Of a stretch of 64,000 nt of DNA, positions 1 to 8,549 are shown in pieces; position 1 is the first letter of the stretch, and every line of letters begins with the position of its first letter. The translations under genes and the position numbers were made by a program. The notes under the pieces were generated by a model. That model worked only from the letters and a program-made list of their open reading frames with translations, was not told the origin of the DNA and ran no database searches. The DNA lies in assembly GCA_004020875.1 (NCBI GenBank), contig SAPZ01000007.1, positions 1 through 64,000 on the forward strand, in the 5' to 3' direction. This DNA comes from Mesorhizobium sp. Its GTDB lineage: Bacteria > Pseudomonadota > Alphaproteobacteria > Rhizobiales > Rhizobiaceae.

Positions 1-170
1 GCCGGGGGCTCAGCCGGGGCCGGGGCATGCTGGCCGCCGCTTCTGCCAAAGACATAATACGCAACAATGGCCAGGATAATGACAACAAGGGCGATCAGCC
101 ACCCGCTGCCGCCGCCACCCGACCTGGGAGGCGGGCTCGAAGGGGTGAAGGGGTCGTTAGGGTTCGCCAT
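1..170 (-). CDS. Small single-pass membrane protein, cut by the window edge
   Basis: Reading leftward from an ATG at 168-170, 56 codons are open up to the window edge with no stop, so the C-terminus is missing. A textbook ribosome-binding site (AAGGAGG at 180-186) lies 9 bases before the ATG and fixes the start. The product has a Pro/Ser/Gly-rich head (residues 1-23, ending GGGGSG), one hydrophobic segment (about residues 24-41, starting WLIALVV), then a Gly/Ala/Pro-rich tail. I do not recognise a family. The form suggests a small inner-membrane protein with a flexible cytoplasmic head. It runs in the same direction as the TraB-like gene downstream of its start region. Confidence 0.6.
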   Translation of the reverse strand, partial: MANPNDPFTPSSPPPRSGGGGSGWLIALVVIILAIVAYYVFGRSGGQHAPAPAEPP

Positions 171-303
171 GAAACGTGTCCTCCTTGGATGAAAGTCATC
201 AAAATAACAGCCATCAACGCGCTGATCCCGCATCGGGTTTCACGCGAACGGACGGAAAGCGCTGAAAAACCGGCGTTTTCAGGTCCGCCAGCCGCCAGAC
301 GAC

Positions 304-1368
304 TCAGTTGACGGCGGTAACACTATACCCTGCCTTGCGAAAATCCTCGACCAGTCCTTCCAGACCGGGCAGATGCATGGCGCCGACGGCCATGAAGACG
401 TTGCCCTTGGCAAGAATCGGCATCGCGTTCGCGGCCATCACCTTGTTGCGGCTAGTGATCATGGTCTGCTCGAAGGCGGCATAGCCGGCCTGGTCATCGG
501 CGGTCTGGGGCAGCACTGCCTTGAACAACGGCCAGAACATGCCGACCTCGCCGCGCCGGTAAAGGACGATCATCGTTTCGTTGACGTCGTTGACCTTGTC
601 GCCAAGCTTCATCGTCTCGACCAGGCTCTTCATGTGGAATTCGAGCGGCAGCGAGGCCATGGCGCGCAACTGGCCGACGGCGGTCTCGAGCCCTTCGACG
701 TCCTTGCCCGAGGCCTTGGCGTCCGAGGCGAGCTTGACGTCCAGCACGGGTTCGCCGGCGGATTGGCGCGCCACCTCGCAGGCCGGCAACGCCATCATCG
801 CCGAAAGGATCCACGGCTTCATCTTGGCGACCGTGGCCGGTGGGATGCCGCGGGCATCGAGCCCCTTGTTCAGCGCCGCCGCATCGTCCGGCGACAGCAG
901 CGACGACAGCGTGGTGTTGTCGGTGAACATCATCAGGCCGGGTTCGCTGGCCATCGCGGCCATCATCTTGGCCTTGTCCATTGCATCCGTGGTTTCGATG
1001 ACGATGGTTCCGGCGCTGTCATAGGCTTTCTGCGCGGCGGCCGGCAGCGTGGTGACGCGCGTATCGGTCATGTGCATGGTGCCGAACAGATAGGACGGTT
1101 TCTCGCCCGGCTTCTCCAGCTTCCACAGCAGGCCCTTGCCGTTGGGAACGGCCGCTGCCTCGGCCTCGACCTTCTTGAAGGCGGCTGGATCGTTCTTCTC
1201 CAGCGCGGTCAACAGATCGGTGCCGGCGCAATTCGGCGCTTCGGCATGCGCCCGGCCTGCAAGCAGGAGAACGACGATGAAGGACAGGAAAAACAGCAGG
1301 TTGAGCGCCGCGAGCAGCTTCAACGAGACAAGGGCCGCGTGGTCGGCGATGGCGATGACGCGTTTCAT
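304..1368 (-). CDS. TraB/GumN family protein
   Basis: A 354-residue protein with a hydrophobic N-terminal segment ending in a likely signal-peptidase site (AGRAHA), so it is probably exported or membrane-anchored. The TraB/PrgY/GumN family carries two GxxH-type motifs, and both are present: GTMH near residue 98 and GAMH near residue 326. The family is thought to be metal-dependent and hydrolase- or protease-like, but the substrate is unknown in most bacteria. I chose the ATG at 1366-1368 because it puts the signal segment at the N-terminus; an upstream in-frame ATG at 1446 would add 26 unlikely residues. The gene looks monocistronic. Confidence 0.85.
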   Translation of the reverse strand: MKRVIAIADHAALVSLKLLAALNLLFFLSFIVVLLLAGRAHAEAPNCAGTDLLTALEKNDPAAFKKVEAEAAAVPNGKGLLWKLEKPGEKPSYLFGTMHMTDTRVTTLPAAAQKAYDSAGTIVIETTDAMDKAKMMAAMASEPGLMMFTDNTTLSSLLSPDDAAALNKGLDARGIPPATVAKMKPWILSAMMALPACEVARQSAGEPVLDVKLASDAKASGKDVEGLETAVGQLRAMASLPLEFHMKSLVETMKLGDKVNDVNETMIVLYRRGEVGMFWPLFKAVLPQTADDQAGYAAFEQTMITSRNKVMAANAMPILAKGNVFMAVGAMHLPGLEGLVEDFRKAGYSVTAVN

Positions 1369-1461
1369 GGGAAGCGTCTTAGCGCTGAAAAGCGGCAAAA
1401 CGGTTAATCGGCGCGGTGAAATTGTTTGCGGTCCGATAGCTGCCACATCGTCATCCAGGTC

Positions 1462-1506
1462 TCCGCGACGGAGCTTCGCTCCTGCTCCGCCCTAGTATGA
1501 CGAGGT
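1462..1506. repeat. Short dispersed repeat, family D copy 1
   Basis: The segment contains TTCGCTCC, a CTCCGCC block and then TGACGA. The same order of words recurs at about 12844-12885 and 31843-31888, each time in intergenic DNA. It lies between the TraB-like gene and the end of xerC. Confidence 0.4.
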
Positions 1507-1513
1507 CAGGGGC

Positions 1514-2470
1514 TTAGGCCCTTGGATGCGCCTTCTCATAGATGTCGAGCAGCCTCGCGGTGTCGACGCCGGTGTAGATCTGGGTCGTCGACAGGCTGGC
1601 GTGGCCGAGCAGTTCCTGGATGGTGCGCAGGTCGCCGCCGCGGCCGAGCAGGTGCGTGGCGAAGGAATGGCGCAACGCATGCGGCGTCGCCGTGTCGGGC
1701 AGGTTCAGCGCCGAGCGCAGCTTCGCCATCTCGCGCTGGATGATGGCCGGGTTCAGCAGGCCGCCGCGGGCGCCGCGGAACAACAGGCCGTCGGGACCGA
1801 TGTGGAAGGGGCAGAGCCGGCGATATTCCGCGACCGCCTTGCGGGCCACCGGCAGCACCGGCACCAGCCGCGTCTTGCCACCCTTGCCCGTGACGCGCAG
1901 CACGGTGTCGGCTTCCCTTGCAAGATCGGCGCCTTTCAGGCTGAGCGCTTCGGAGATGCGCAGGCCGGAGCCATAGAGCAGCGTCAGCACGGCGGCGTTG
2001 CGGGCGGCGATCCAGGGTTCTGCCGCGAGCTGTCCCTCCATCGCCACGACCTTTCTGGCATCGCTTGCCGTCAGCGGCTTGGGCAGCGATTTCGGCTGGC
2101 GCGGCGCGCGCAGGGCGACGGCACCCGCGGCGTTGACGAGGCCGCGTTTTTCGAGAAAGCGCAGCAGCGAGCGGATGCCGGCAAGGCCCCGCCCCAGCGT
2201 GCGGGCGCCGGCGCCGTCATTGCGGCGCTTGGCGAGGAAGCCGCGCAGATCGGCAGGGCGCAGGTCGGCAATATCGGAAATGCCGGGCGGGCCGCCGCAA
2301 TGTCCGGTCAAGAAATGCAGGAACTGGCGCGTGTCGCGTTCATAGGCTTCGACGGTTTCCGGCGACAGCCGGCGCTCATGCGCGAGCGTCTTCAGCCAGG
2401 TCTCGCGTGCCGCCTGGAGGTCGGGTTTGGCCGGGATGAGGAATTCCTGCATGACGGCATTGTCATGCAT
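1514..2470 (-). CDS. xerC: Tyrosine site-specific recombinase XerC
   Basis: A 318-residue tyrosine recombinase. The N-terminal SAM-like core-binding domain (about residues 18-110) is followed by a catalytic domain with the full active-site set: Arg171 in GSGLRISEAL, Lys in GKGGKTR (195-201), His264 and Arg267 in HALRH, His290 in GHASLSTTQIY and the nucleophile Tyr299. XerC works with XerD and FtsK at dif to resolve chromosome dimers; an ftsK gene lies at 27.2 kb. It is divergent from rimM, with 79 bases between the starts. An in-frame ATG at 2452 is an alternative start. XerD is the main alternative identity, but the rhizobial position beside rimM and the length fit XerC. Confidence 0.88.
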   Translation of the reverse strand: MHDNAVMQEFLIPAKPDLQAARETWLKTLAHERRLSPETVEAYERDTRQFLHFLTGHCGGPPGISDIADLRPADLRGFLAKRRNDGAGARTLGRGLAGIRSLLRFLEKRGLVNAAGAVALRAPRQPKSLPKPLTASDARKVVAMEGQLAAEPWIAARNAAVLTLLYGSGLRISEALSLKGADLAREADTVLRVTGKGGKTRLVPVLPVARKAVAEYRRLCPFHIGPDGLLFRGARGGLLNPAIIQREMAKLRSALNLPDTATPHALRHSFATHLLGRGGDLRTIQELLGHASLSTTQIYTGVDTARLLDIYEKAHPRA

Positions 2471-2549
2471 GCGGGTTAGGAAGCGGTGAAGAGGGCCTCA
2501 TTGAAATGATGGCGTCAGGAGGCTAGAGCAAGGCAAAGGAAGTGCCGCC

Positions 2550-3146
2550 ATGTCGAAGCTCGAAAACCCCGTACAGATGGCCGTCATCGGTGCTGCACAC
2601 GGCATCAAGGGCGAACTCAGAGTGAAAACCTTCACCGGCGACCCGCTGGCGCTGGCCGACTACGGTCCGCTCTATGCCAAAGACGGCCGTGCCTTTCACA
2701 TCACCGATATCAGGCCGGCGGGCACAGTCGTCGTCGTGCGTTTCAAGGGCGTCGGTGACCGCAATGCCGCCGAGGCCTTGGCCGGCACGGAGCTTTTCGT
2801 CGACCGTTCGGTGTTGCCTGACGATGGCGAGGAGGACGAGTTCTATCATGCCGATCTCATCGGGCTCGACGTCCGGGACGACACCGGCGTCATCGGCAAG
2901 GTCGTCGCCGTGCACAATTTCGGTGGCGGCGACATTCTCGATGTCACGCTTGCCGGCCGCAAGGGCGTGCTGATCCCGTTCACGCAAGCCGCGGTGCCGC
3001 ATGTCTCGATCGCCGACGGTTTCGTCGAGGTCGATCCGCTGGCGGCGGGACTGGTCGATAACGATGAGGGCGAAGAGCCGGGTCATTCCGACTTTGACCC
3101 GAAAGGCAGGCCGCGCGGACCCAAGGATGCAGGGGGCAACCGGTGA
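2550..3146 (+). CDS. rimM: Ribosome maturation factor RimM
   Basis: A 198-residue protein that assists 30S subunit assembly by binding ribosomal protein S19. The N-terminal RimM beta-barrel starts with [15 protein letters not shown], and the PRC-barrel domain follows from about residue 95 ([13 protein letters not shown], then the GVLIPF segment). A low-complexity C-terminal tail (residues ~170-198) is rich in Asp, Gly and Arg. A ribosome-binding site (AAGGAAG) lies before the ATG. The stop overlaps the GTG start of trmD (GTGA), so the two are translationally coupled. Confidence 0.95.
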   Translation: MSKLENPVQMAVIGAAHGIKGELRVKTFTGDPLALADYGPLYAKDGRAFHITDIRPAGTVVVVRFKGVGDRNAAEALAGTELFVDRSVLPDDGEEDEFYHADLIGLDVRDDTGVIGKVVAVHNFGGGDILDVTLAGRKGVLIPFTQAAVPHVSIADGFVEVDPLAAGLVDNDEGEEPGHSDFDPKGRPRGPKDAGGNR

Positions 3147-3847
3147 GCTTTGCCGCCTCGGTGCTGACGCTCTATCCGGAGATGTTTCCGGGCGCGCTCG
3201 GCCTGTCGCTGGCGGGACGGGCGCTGGAAGCCGGCACATGGTCGCTGGAAGCGATCCAGATCCGCGATTTCGCCACCGACAGGCATCGCACGGTCGACGA
3301 CACGCCGGCCGGCGGCGGCGCCGGCATGGTGATGCGCGCCGATGTGCTGGCGAGGGCCATCGACCACGCCTCGCCGCCGGGCGATGAGCGCCCAAGGCTG
3401 CTGATGAGCCCGCGCGGAAAACCACTGACCCAGGCCCGCGTGCGCGAGCTTGCCGCCGGGCCTGGCGTCGTCATCCTGTGCGGACGCTTCGAGGGCGTCG
3501 ACCAGCGGGTGATCGACGCGCGGGGATTAGAGGAAGTTTCCGTCGGCGATTTCATCCTGTCGGGCGGCGAGCCGGCGGCGCTCGTGCTGCTCGACGCCGT
3601 GGTGCGGCTTCTGCCCGGCGTCATGGGCAATGCGGTGTCCGGCGAGGAAGAGAGTTTCGAAAACGGCCTGCTCGAGCACCCGCACTATACGCGGCCGCAG
3701 GAATTCGAGGGCAGGCCGATCCCGGACGTGCTGATTTCCGGCAACCACAAGAAGATTGCCGAATGGCGGCGCGCCGAGGCCGAGAAGCTGACGCGGGAGC
3801 GGCGGCCTGACTTGCTTGGCGGTACGCCTCAGCTGTTGGTGAAATAG
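3143..3847 (+). CDS. trmD: tRNA (guanine-37-N1)-methyltransferase TrmD
   Basis: A 234-residue SPOUT-class methyltransferase that makes m1G37 in tRNAs reading CNN codons, using S-adenosylmethionine. Visible hallmarks are the start [16 protein letters not shown] segment, GGGAGMVM near residue 54, the knot region [12 protein letters not shown] and the SAM-binding loop [20 protein letters not shown] (about residues 140-159). Translation starts at GTG 3143-3145 inside the end of rimM. The last 19 bases overlap the end of the oppositely oriented TauE/SafE gene. In many bacteria rplS follows directly; here an antisense gene separates them. Confidence 0.95.
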   Translation: MSFAASVLTLYPEMFPGALGLSLAGRALEAGTWSLEAIQIRDFATDRHRTVDDTPAGGGAGMVMRADVLARAIDHASPPGDERPRLLMSPRGKPLTQARVRELAAGPGVVILCGRFEGVDQRVIDARGLEEVSVGDFILSGGEPAALVLLDAVVRLLPGVMGNAVSGEEESFENGLLEHPHYTRPQEFEGRPIPDVLISGNHKKIAEWRRAEAEKLTRERRPDLLGGTPQLLVK

Positions 3848-4581
3848 TACAGAGCCAGAAGCAGGCCAACGGCGACGACGAAGCCACGCACGACGCCTTG
3901 CGGCACGCGCTTGGCGATCCAGACACCGGCATAGCCGCCGAGCGCCACGCCCGGGATCATGACGATCGCTTGCAGCCAGGCGACAACGCCCCCCGAAACG
4001 AAGACCAGGATGGCGACAACCGCGATCACGATGGACAGCATGTTCTTCAAGGCGTTGAGCCGGTGGTAATCGCCGGCTTGCGTCAGGCCGAGCGTGGCGA
4101 GCATCATCACGCCCATGCCGGCGCCGAAGAAGCCGCCATAGACCGCGGTCGCGAATTGCGCGATCGAACCGGCGAGCGAGCCGACCGAGGCCTGATGCTC
4201 CGGGCCGGCCGCCGGTTTCAGCCACGGCCCGGCGGCGAACAGGGCGGTCGCGGCGATCAGCAGCCAAGGCACGAGGGCCCGGAAGGACGGGTTGGAGAGC
4301 GCGAGCAGAACGAGCGAGCCGGCCAGCGCGCCGAGGGCCGAGATCAGGCAAAGCAGCAGGGCGCCGCGCCAGAAATGCCGGATATCGGTCCAGTAGGCGA
4401 GCGTCGAGGTGATATAGCCCGGCAGCTGCGTCACCGAGGAGGTAGCGTTGGCGACGATCGGCGGCAGGCCCACCAGCGTCATGGCGCCAAAGGTGAGGAA
4501 AGTGCCGCCGCCGGCGACCGCGTTGGCGGCGCCAGAGGCAAAGCCCGCGAGGAAGAGCAGGACGGCATCGGAGAACGTCAT
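3829..4581 (-). CDS. TauE/SafE (TSUP) family membrane permease
   Basis: A roughly 250-residue integral membrane protein with about seven or eight hydrophobic segments, of the TSUP family, whose members export sulfite, organosulfur compounds or related anions. The N-terminal half carries the family's glycine-rich [14 protein letters not shown] segment and a repeat-like second glycine-rich segment ([10 protein letters not shown]). I prefer the ATG at 4579-4581 ([10 protein letters not shown]) since the first membrane helix begins there; an ATG at 4647 would add an unrelated head. It converges with trmD and overlaps its end by 19 bases. The substrate cannot be read from sequence. Confidence 0.85.
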   Translation of the reverse strand: MTFSDAVLLFLAGFASGAANAVAGGGTFLTFGAMTLVGLPPIVANATSSVTQLPGYITSTLAYWTDIRHFWRGALLLCLISALGALAGSLVLLALSNPSFRALVPWLLIAATALFAAGPWLKPAAGPEHQASVGSLAGSIAQFATAVYGGFFGAGMGVMMLATLGLTQAGDYHRLNALKNMLSIVIAVVAILVFVSGGVVAWLQAIVMIPGVALGGYAGVWIAKRVPQGVVRGFVVAVGLLLALYYFTNS

Positions 4582-4703
4582 GGAGGGAAGGCCCGGGAAT
4601 ACACGTTCCCGGCTTAGAAAGCTTGGCGGGCTCGCGCAACCCGGCACGAGGCAATAAGATGGTACCAGGAGCGCAAAAAATATGCCTTAAAGTCCCTTTT
4701 TTG

Positions 4704-4751
4704 ATGCATGTCGTCGCCCCAGAACCCCGCACACCTCTGGGCGACATGCAT
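4704..4751 (+). promoter_or_regulatory. Long imperfect hairpin in the rplS leader region
   Basis: The left arm ATGCATGTCG (4704-4713) plus CCCAGA (4718-4723) pairs exactly with TCTGGGCGACATGCAT (4736-4751). That makes 16 base pairs with a 4-base bulge (4714-4717) and a 12-base loop. It lies in the 367-base gene-free stretch (4582-4948) between the start of the permease and rplS, about 200 bases before the rplS start. It could be a regulatory RNA structure, a protein-binding palindrome or a repeat remnant. I see nothing else clear in this stretch. Confidence 0.4.
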
Positions 4752-4948
4752 TTGGACGTGACAAAGCGCCGAAATAGCTGTATGTCGCCGCCCGAACCGG
4801 AAGAACGATCTTCTGGACCCGTCAACAAATGGCGGTGTAGCCGTCCCTGCTCGATGTTTCGACAAAGGGCATAGCCGAGCGGTCGTTGGAACTGCAAGGC
4901 GAGTGAGGACGCTCTGACTGTCGGAAGAACAAGAAGTGGATATTTGAG

Positions 4949-5470
4949 ATGGATCTCATCCGTCAGCTCGAGGCCGAACAGGCCGCCAAGATCGAAGCCA
5001 AGCGCAAGCTGCCCGAATTCCAGCCGGGCGACACCGTGCGTGTCCAGGTGCGCGTCACCGAAGGCAGCCGCACCCGCGTCCAGGCCTATGAGGGCGTCGT
5101 CATCGCCCGCTCCGGCTCCGGCTTCCAGGAGAATTTCACCGTCCGCAAGATTTCCTACGGCGAAGGCGTCGAGCGCGTTTTCCCGGTCTACTCGCCGATG
5201 GTCGAGGGCGTCGAGATCGTGCGCCGCGGCAAGGTGCGCCGCGCCAAGCTCTATTACCTGCGCGACCGCCGCGGCAAGTCGGCCCGCATTTCGGAAAACA
5301 CCGGCGTGCGCGCCCGCAAGCTGAACGACGAAGAGCGTGATGCGCTGAACGCCGAACGTGCCCGCATCGAGGCCGAGAAGGTCGCCGCCGCCCAGGCACT
5401 GGCCGCCGAGACGGCCGCCAAGGAAGCCGCCGAGAAGAAGGCCGCCGCCGAGGCTGCTTCGGCCGAATAA
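4949..5470 (+). CDS. rplS: 50S ribosomal protein L19
   Basis: A 173-residue L19, which sits at the 30S-50S interface. Residues 1-115 hold the conserved domain ([16 protein letters not shown], then [17 protein letters not shown] and [15 protein letters not shown]). The last 55 residues form an Ala/Glu/Lys-rich, probably helical tail that is longer than in E. coli L19 and is common in Rhizobiales. A rho-independent terminator follows directly. The gene stands alone, cut off from rimM-trmD by an antisense permease gene, so it should have its own promoter in the leader region. Confidence 0.96.
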   Translation: MDLIRQLEAEQAAKIEAKRKLPEFQPGDTVRVQVRVTEGSRTRVQAYEGVVIARSGSGFQENFTVRKISYGEGVERVFPVYSPMVEGVEIVRRGKVRRAKLYYLRDRRGKSARISENTGVRARKLNDEERDALNAERARIEAEKVAAAQALAAETAAKEAAEKKAAAEAASAE

Positions 5471-5494
5471 GGCGCTTCGACAGCATTGGTTCGG

Positions 5495-5518
5495 AAAGGC
5501 GGCTTCGGCCGCCTTTTT
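5495..5518 (+). terminator. Rho-independent terminator of rplS
   Basis: A 9-bp stem (AAAGGCGGC, 5495-5503, with GCCGCCTTT, 5508-5516) has a TTCG tetraloop and runs into five T residues (5514-5518). It starts 25 bases after the rplS stop. Confidence 0.85.
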
Positions 5519-5586
5519 CGTTTTTCACTGAGCTGTGATCGCTTGCCGCAGGAAAACCGCGCCGCCATCGTTGACATCTAATTATC

Positions 5587-5611
5587 TTGTATACTAAATA
5601 ATCGTGTACAA
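5587..5611 (+). promoter_or_regulatory. Candidate OhrR operator upstream of ohr
   Basis: An inverted repeat TTGTATAC (5587-5594) and GTGTACAA (5604-5611), matching at 7 of 8 positions, is separated by 9 A/T-rich bases. It lies 18 bases before the ohr start. A TTGACA hexamer stands just upstream (about 5569-5574), so a bound repressor would block the promoter. OhrR proteins bind AT-rich palindromes at this position; the exact site is inferred. Confidence 0.6.
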
Positions 5612-5628
5612 ATCAAATGGAGATAAAG

Positions 5629-6063
5629 ATGTCTGCACTCTACACCGCCCAGGCTCATGTCAGCGGCGGCCGCAACGGTCACGGCGAAACCAGCGACGGC
5701 CTGCTCAAGGTCGACCTTGCGATGCCGAAGGAACTCGGCGGCAAGGGCGGCGCCACCAATCCGGAACAGCTTTTCGCGGTCGGCTATGCGGCCTGCTTCG
5801 AGAGCGCGGTGCGCTTCATCGCCCGCCAGCAGAAGCTGCCGCTCGAGGACGCTTCGATCACGTCCACCGTCAGTCTTTATCCGAACGACCAGGGCGGCTT
5901 CCGCCTCGGCGTCGCGCTGGCGGCGGAGATCAAGGGGCTTGATCAGGCGGGCGCCGATGCGCTTGTATCGGAAGCGCATAAGGTCTGCCCCTATTCCAAC
6001 GCTATCCGGGGCAATATCGACGTGGCGCTGTCCACCACAGCGCTTCCGGCAAAGGCAGCATGA
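5629..6063 (+). CDS. ohr: Organic hydroperoxide resistance protein Ohr
   Basis: A 144-residue OsmC/Ohr-family thiol peroxidase that reduces organic and fatty-acid hydroperoxides. Both catalytic cysteines are present: Cys56 in YAACFESAVRF, the typical Ohr context, and Cys120 in VCPYSNA. The start is set by GGAG (5619-5622) six bases before ATG 5629; the in-frame ATG at 5617 overlaps this site and is probably not used. Its stop overlaps the next gene's start (ATGA), so ohr and ohrR form one operon, probably controlled by OhrR through the palindrome upstream. Confidence 0.93.
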   Translation: MSALYTAQAHVSGGRNGHGETSDGLLKVDLAMPKELGGKGGATNPEQLFAVGYAACFESAVRFIARQQKLPLEDASITSTVSLYPNDQGGFRLGVALAAEIKGLDQAGADALVSEAHKVCPYSNAIRGNIDVALSTTALPAKAA

Positions 6064-6560
6064 CGACGACAACCGAAACCATGGCCAAGCCAGCCCCGGC
6101 GCAGGATGCCGGGGCTATCGCCGTGCCACGTCTCGACCAGCAGCTCTGCTTCGCGCTCTATTCGGCGAGCGGGCTGATGACCAAGCTCTACCGGCCGCTG
6201 CTCGACCCGCTCGGCCTCACCTATCCGCAATATCTGGCGATGCTGGCGTTGTGGCAGCATTCGCCGAGCACGATCGGCGAGCTCGGCGCGGCACTGGGGC
6301 TCGATTCGGCGACGCTGACGCCGCTGATCAAGCGCATGGAAGCGGGCGGCCTCGTGACGCGCCGGCGCGATGCCGCCGACGAGCGGCGGGTGCTGGTAGA
6401 ACCGACCGCGAAGGGTCAGGCGCTGCGGGCGAAGATGAAGGACGTGCAGGAAGGGCTGAACTGCGCGATGCCTTTGGACCGGGCCGAGCTGAAGGCCCTG
6501 CATGGCACGCTGACACGCCTGGTCGCCGGATTGCGCGAGGCCACGGCCAATCAGGACTGA
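6060..6560 (+). CDS. ohrR: MarR-family peroxide-sensing repressor OhrR
   Basis: A 166-residue MarR-family regulator. The reactive cysteine of OhrR is present at Cys30 in LDQQLCFALYSAS, a segment typical of OhrR. The winged helix-turn-helix lies at about residues 75-125 (TIGELGAALGLDSATLTPLIKRME, then the wing RRRDAADERR). Oxidation of the Cys by organic peroxides is known to release such repressors from DNA. The gene overlaps ohr by four bases. A Pro/Ala-rich head of about 23 residues precedes the conserved part. Confidence 0.9.
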   Translation: MTTTTETMAKPAPAQDAGAIAVPRLDQQLCFALYSASGLMTKLYRPLLDPLGLTYPQYLAMLALWQHSPSTIGELGAALGLDSATLTPLIKRMEAGGLVTRRRDAADERRVLVEPTAKGQALRAKMKDVQEGLNCAMPLDRAELKALHGTLTRLVAGLREATANQD

Positions 6561-6729
6561 TCGGCGCAAAGGCCGTCCTCGAAACCATCCCCGAAGAGCA
6601 TCAGATTGCGTGTTCACCGGCCTGCGGCAGCGCGGACCGGCTTGCAAGGCGCTTGCGGCAGGCTAAAGTCGGTGCCGGATTTTCTCAGGCCGCGAAATTG
6701 CAGCGTGGTCGCACCTTCGGAGATTTGTC

Positions 6730-7527
6730 ATGACCAAGTCGAAATTGCTGCTGGCCGCCCTGGTGGCCTGCCTTCTCGCGCCTGTCGCCGCGCTCGCCGA
6801 CAATCTGCCCGACCTCGGCGGCAAGAAGGTCGTGGTGGTGACGGAAAACGCCTATCCGCCGCTGCAGTTCATCGACAAGAAGTCCGGCAAGCAGATCGGC
6901 TGGGAATATGACGCGATGGACGAGATCGCCAAGCGGCTGAATTTCAAGGTCGAGTACCAGAACACCTCCTGGGACGCGATGATCCAGGCGGTTTCGGACA
7001 ACCAGTACAACATCGGCATGACCGGCATCACCATCAAGGACGATCGCAAGGAGAAGGTGGACTTCTCCGACCCCTATATGCGCTCGGAGCAGTTCATGCT
7101 GGTGCGCGGCGACGAAAGCCGATTCACCGACGCCAAGACCTTCGGCGCCTTCAAGGACGGGCTGATCGGCGCCCAGCCTGGCACCACGCCCTTCTACACC
7201 GCCGTCTACAGCGTGCTCGACGGCAACGAGCAGAACCCGCGCATCAAGCTGTTCGAGACCTTCGGCGCGACCGTGCAGGCGCTGAAAGCGGGCGACGTCG
7301 ACGTCGTGCTCACCGACGGCACCGCCGGCAAAGGCTATGTCGACGCTTCCGAAGGCAAGTTGAAGCTGATCGGCGGCCCGCTCGGCACCGAGGATTTCGG
7401 TTTCATCTTTCCGAAGGGCTCGGACCTTGTGAAGCCGGTCAACGCCGCCATCGCGTCGCTCAAGGCCGACGGCACGTTCGACAAGCTCAACAAGAAGTGG
7501 TTCCTCGATTACAAGATGGGGCAGTAG
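6730..7527 (+). CDS. Amino-acid ABC transporter substrate-binding protein
   Basis: A 265-residue periplasmic binding protein of the SBP_bac_3 family, with a signal peptide cleaved near residue 23 (PVAALAD). The mature protein shows the family pattern: VVVVTENAYPPLQFID, then GWEYDAMDEIAKRL, GMTGITI, and FSDPYM. It should capture a polar amino acid or similar compound and deliver it to the permease encoded next. A GGAG ribosome-binding site precedes ATG 6730. No ATPase gene is adjacent, so the ATPase must come from elsewhere. Confidence 0.88.
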   Translation: MTKSKLLLAALVACLLAPVAALADNLPDLGGKKVVVVTENAYPPLQFIDKKSGKQIGWEYDAMDEIAKRLNFKVEYQNTSWDAMIQAVSDNQYNIGMTGITIKDDRKEKVDFSDPYMRSEQFMLVRGDESRFTDAKTFGAFKDGLIGAQPGTTPFYTAVYSVLDGNEQNPRIKLFETFGATVQALKAGDVDVVLTDGTAGKGYVDASEGKLKLIGGPLGTEDFGFIFPKGSDLVKPVNAAIASLKADGTFDKLNKKWFLDYKMGQ

Positions 7528-7590
7528 GCGCTGTTGCAGCCAGTGACGCGCGACAGTGGCGGGCCGAAGTCCGCAAAGGCCTCATTCCTT

Positions 7591-7640
7591 CACACCCCCC
7601 TCTGTCCTGCCGGACATCTCCCCCGCAAGGGGGGAGATCA
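7591..7640 (+). repeat. Palindromic repeat, family A copy 1
   Basis: The segment starts CACACCCCCCTCTGTCCTGC and ends in the small hairpin CTCCCCCGCAAGGGGGGAG. Nearly the same sequence occurs at 19671-19722 and 20515-20575, and inverted at 19781-19830 and 20668-20714. This copy sits between the binding-protein and permease genes of one transporter. Confidence 0.7.
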
Positions 7641-7682
7641 GCAACTCTTGCGAAGGCATCTATTCGCCAGCGTTGGGAACTG

Positions 7683-8492
7683 ATGTCCGCACCCACCTCC
7701 TCCAAACCCGAATTCCCCTGGTGGCTTGCCGCCGCGGCCGTCCTCGCACTGGCTGCCGCCCTCGCCATCGCGTCCAGCGATCTCTATGCCGAGGTCTTCG
7801 CCACCGTCGCCAAGGGCATCGGCATCACCATCTTCGTCACCGCGGTCGCTTTCGCCTTAGCCTCGGCGCTTGGGCTCGGCATCGCGCTCATGGCGCTGTC
7901 GGGATCGCAGTGGCTGCGCCAGATCGCGCGCTTCTATGTCGAGATCATCCGCGGCGTGCCGATCCTGGTGCTGTTGTTCTGGATCGCCTTTGCCGGCGCG
8001 CCGGCCTTCGTCGCCGCCTGGAATGCGCTGACCGCGCCGCTGCAGAGCGCCGGGCTGATCGGCGAATTGCTGGTGCGCGATGTCTCGCTGCTCTGGCGCG
8101 CCATCATGGCGCTGACCATCGGCTATTCGGCCTTCATCTCGGAGGTGTTCCGCGCCGGCATCCAGTCGGTCGAGAAGGGCCAGATTGAAGCCGCCAAGGC
8201 GCTTGGTCTTACCCGCGCGCAGCGTTTCAGGCTGATCGTGTTCCCGCAGGCGATCCGCATGATCCTGCCGCCGCTCGGCAACGATTTCGTCGCCATGGTC
8301 AAGGATTCTTCCTTGGTCTCCGTGCTCGGCGTGGCCGACATCACCCAGATCGGCAAGGTCTATGCCGCCGGCTCGTTCCGCTTCTTCGAGACCTATTCGA
8401 TCGTCGCCTATATCTACCTCATCCTGACCGTCGGCCTGTCGCTGGCGTTGCGGGGGCTGGAGCAGCGGCTGCGCCGGCAACACGGGGAATAG
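7683..8492 (+). CDS. Amino-acid ABC transporter permease
   Basis: A roughly 269-residue inner-membrane permease of the His/Glu/Gln family (HisM/GlnP type) with about five hydrophobic segments. The family's EAA loop is clear near residue 160: GQIEAAKALGLTRAQRFRLI, followed by FPQAIRMILPPLGNDFVAMVKDSSL. The ATG at 7683 is preferred because an upstream extension would be translated from repeat DNA. It pairs with the binding protein at 6730-7527, from which a family A repeat separates it. Only one permease and no ATPase are present, so the transporter probably works as a homodimer with a remote ATPase. Confidence 0.87.
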   Translation: MSAPTSSKPEFPWWLAAAAVLALAAALAIASSDLYAEVFATVAKGIGITIFVTAVAFALASALGLGIALMALSGSQWLRQIARFYVEIIRGVPILVLLFWIAFAGAPAFVAAWNALTAPLQSAGLIGELLVRDVSLLWRAIMALTIGYSAFISEVFRAGIQSVEKGQIEAAKALGLTRAQRFRLIVFPQAIRMILPPLGNDFVAMVKDSSLVSVLGVADITQIGKVYAAGSFRFFETYSIVAYIYLILTVGLSLALRGLEQRLRRQHGE

Positions 8493-8549
8493 CCGGCGGC
8501 AAAAGTCCGCGCTACGATCCCTCCGCTCATCATCGCGGAGGACGCGCCC

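Noticed and set aside
27..311. A 94-codon frame on the plus strand at the window start
   Set aside because: It lies opposite the truncated small membrane-protein gene, which has a far better ribosome-binding site and a clear membrane segment.
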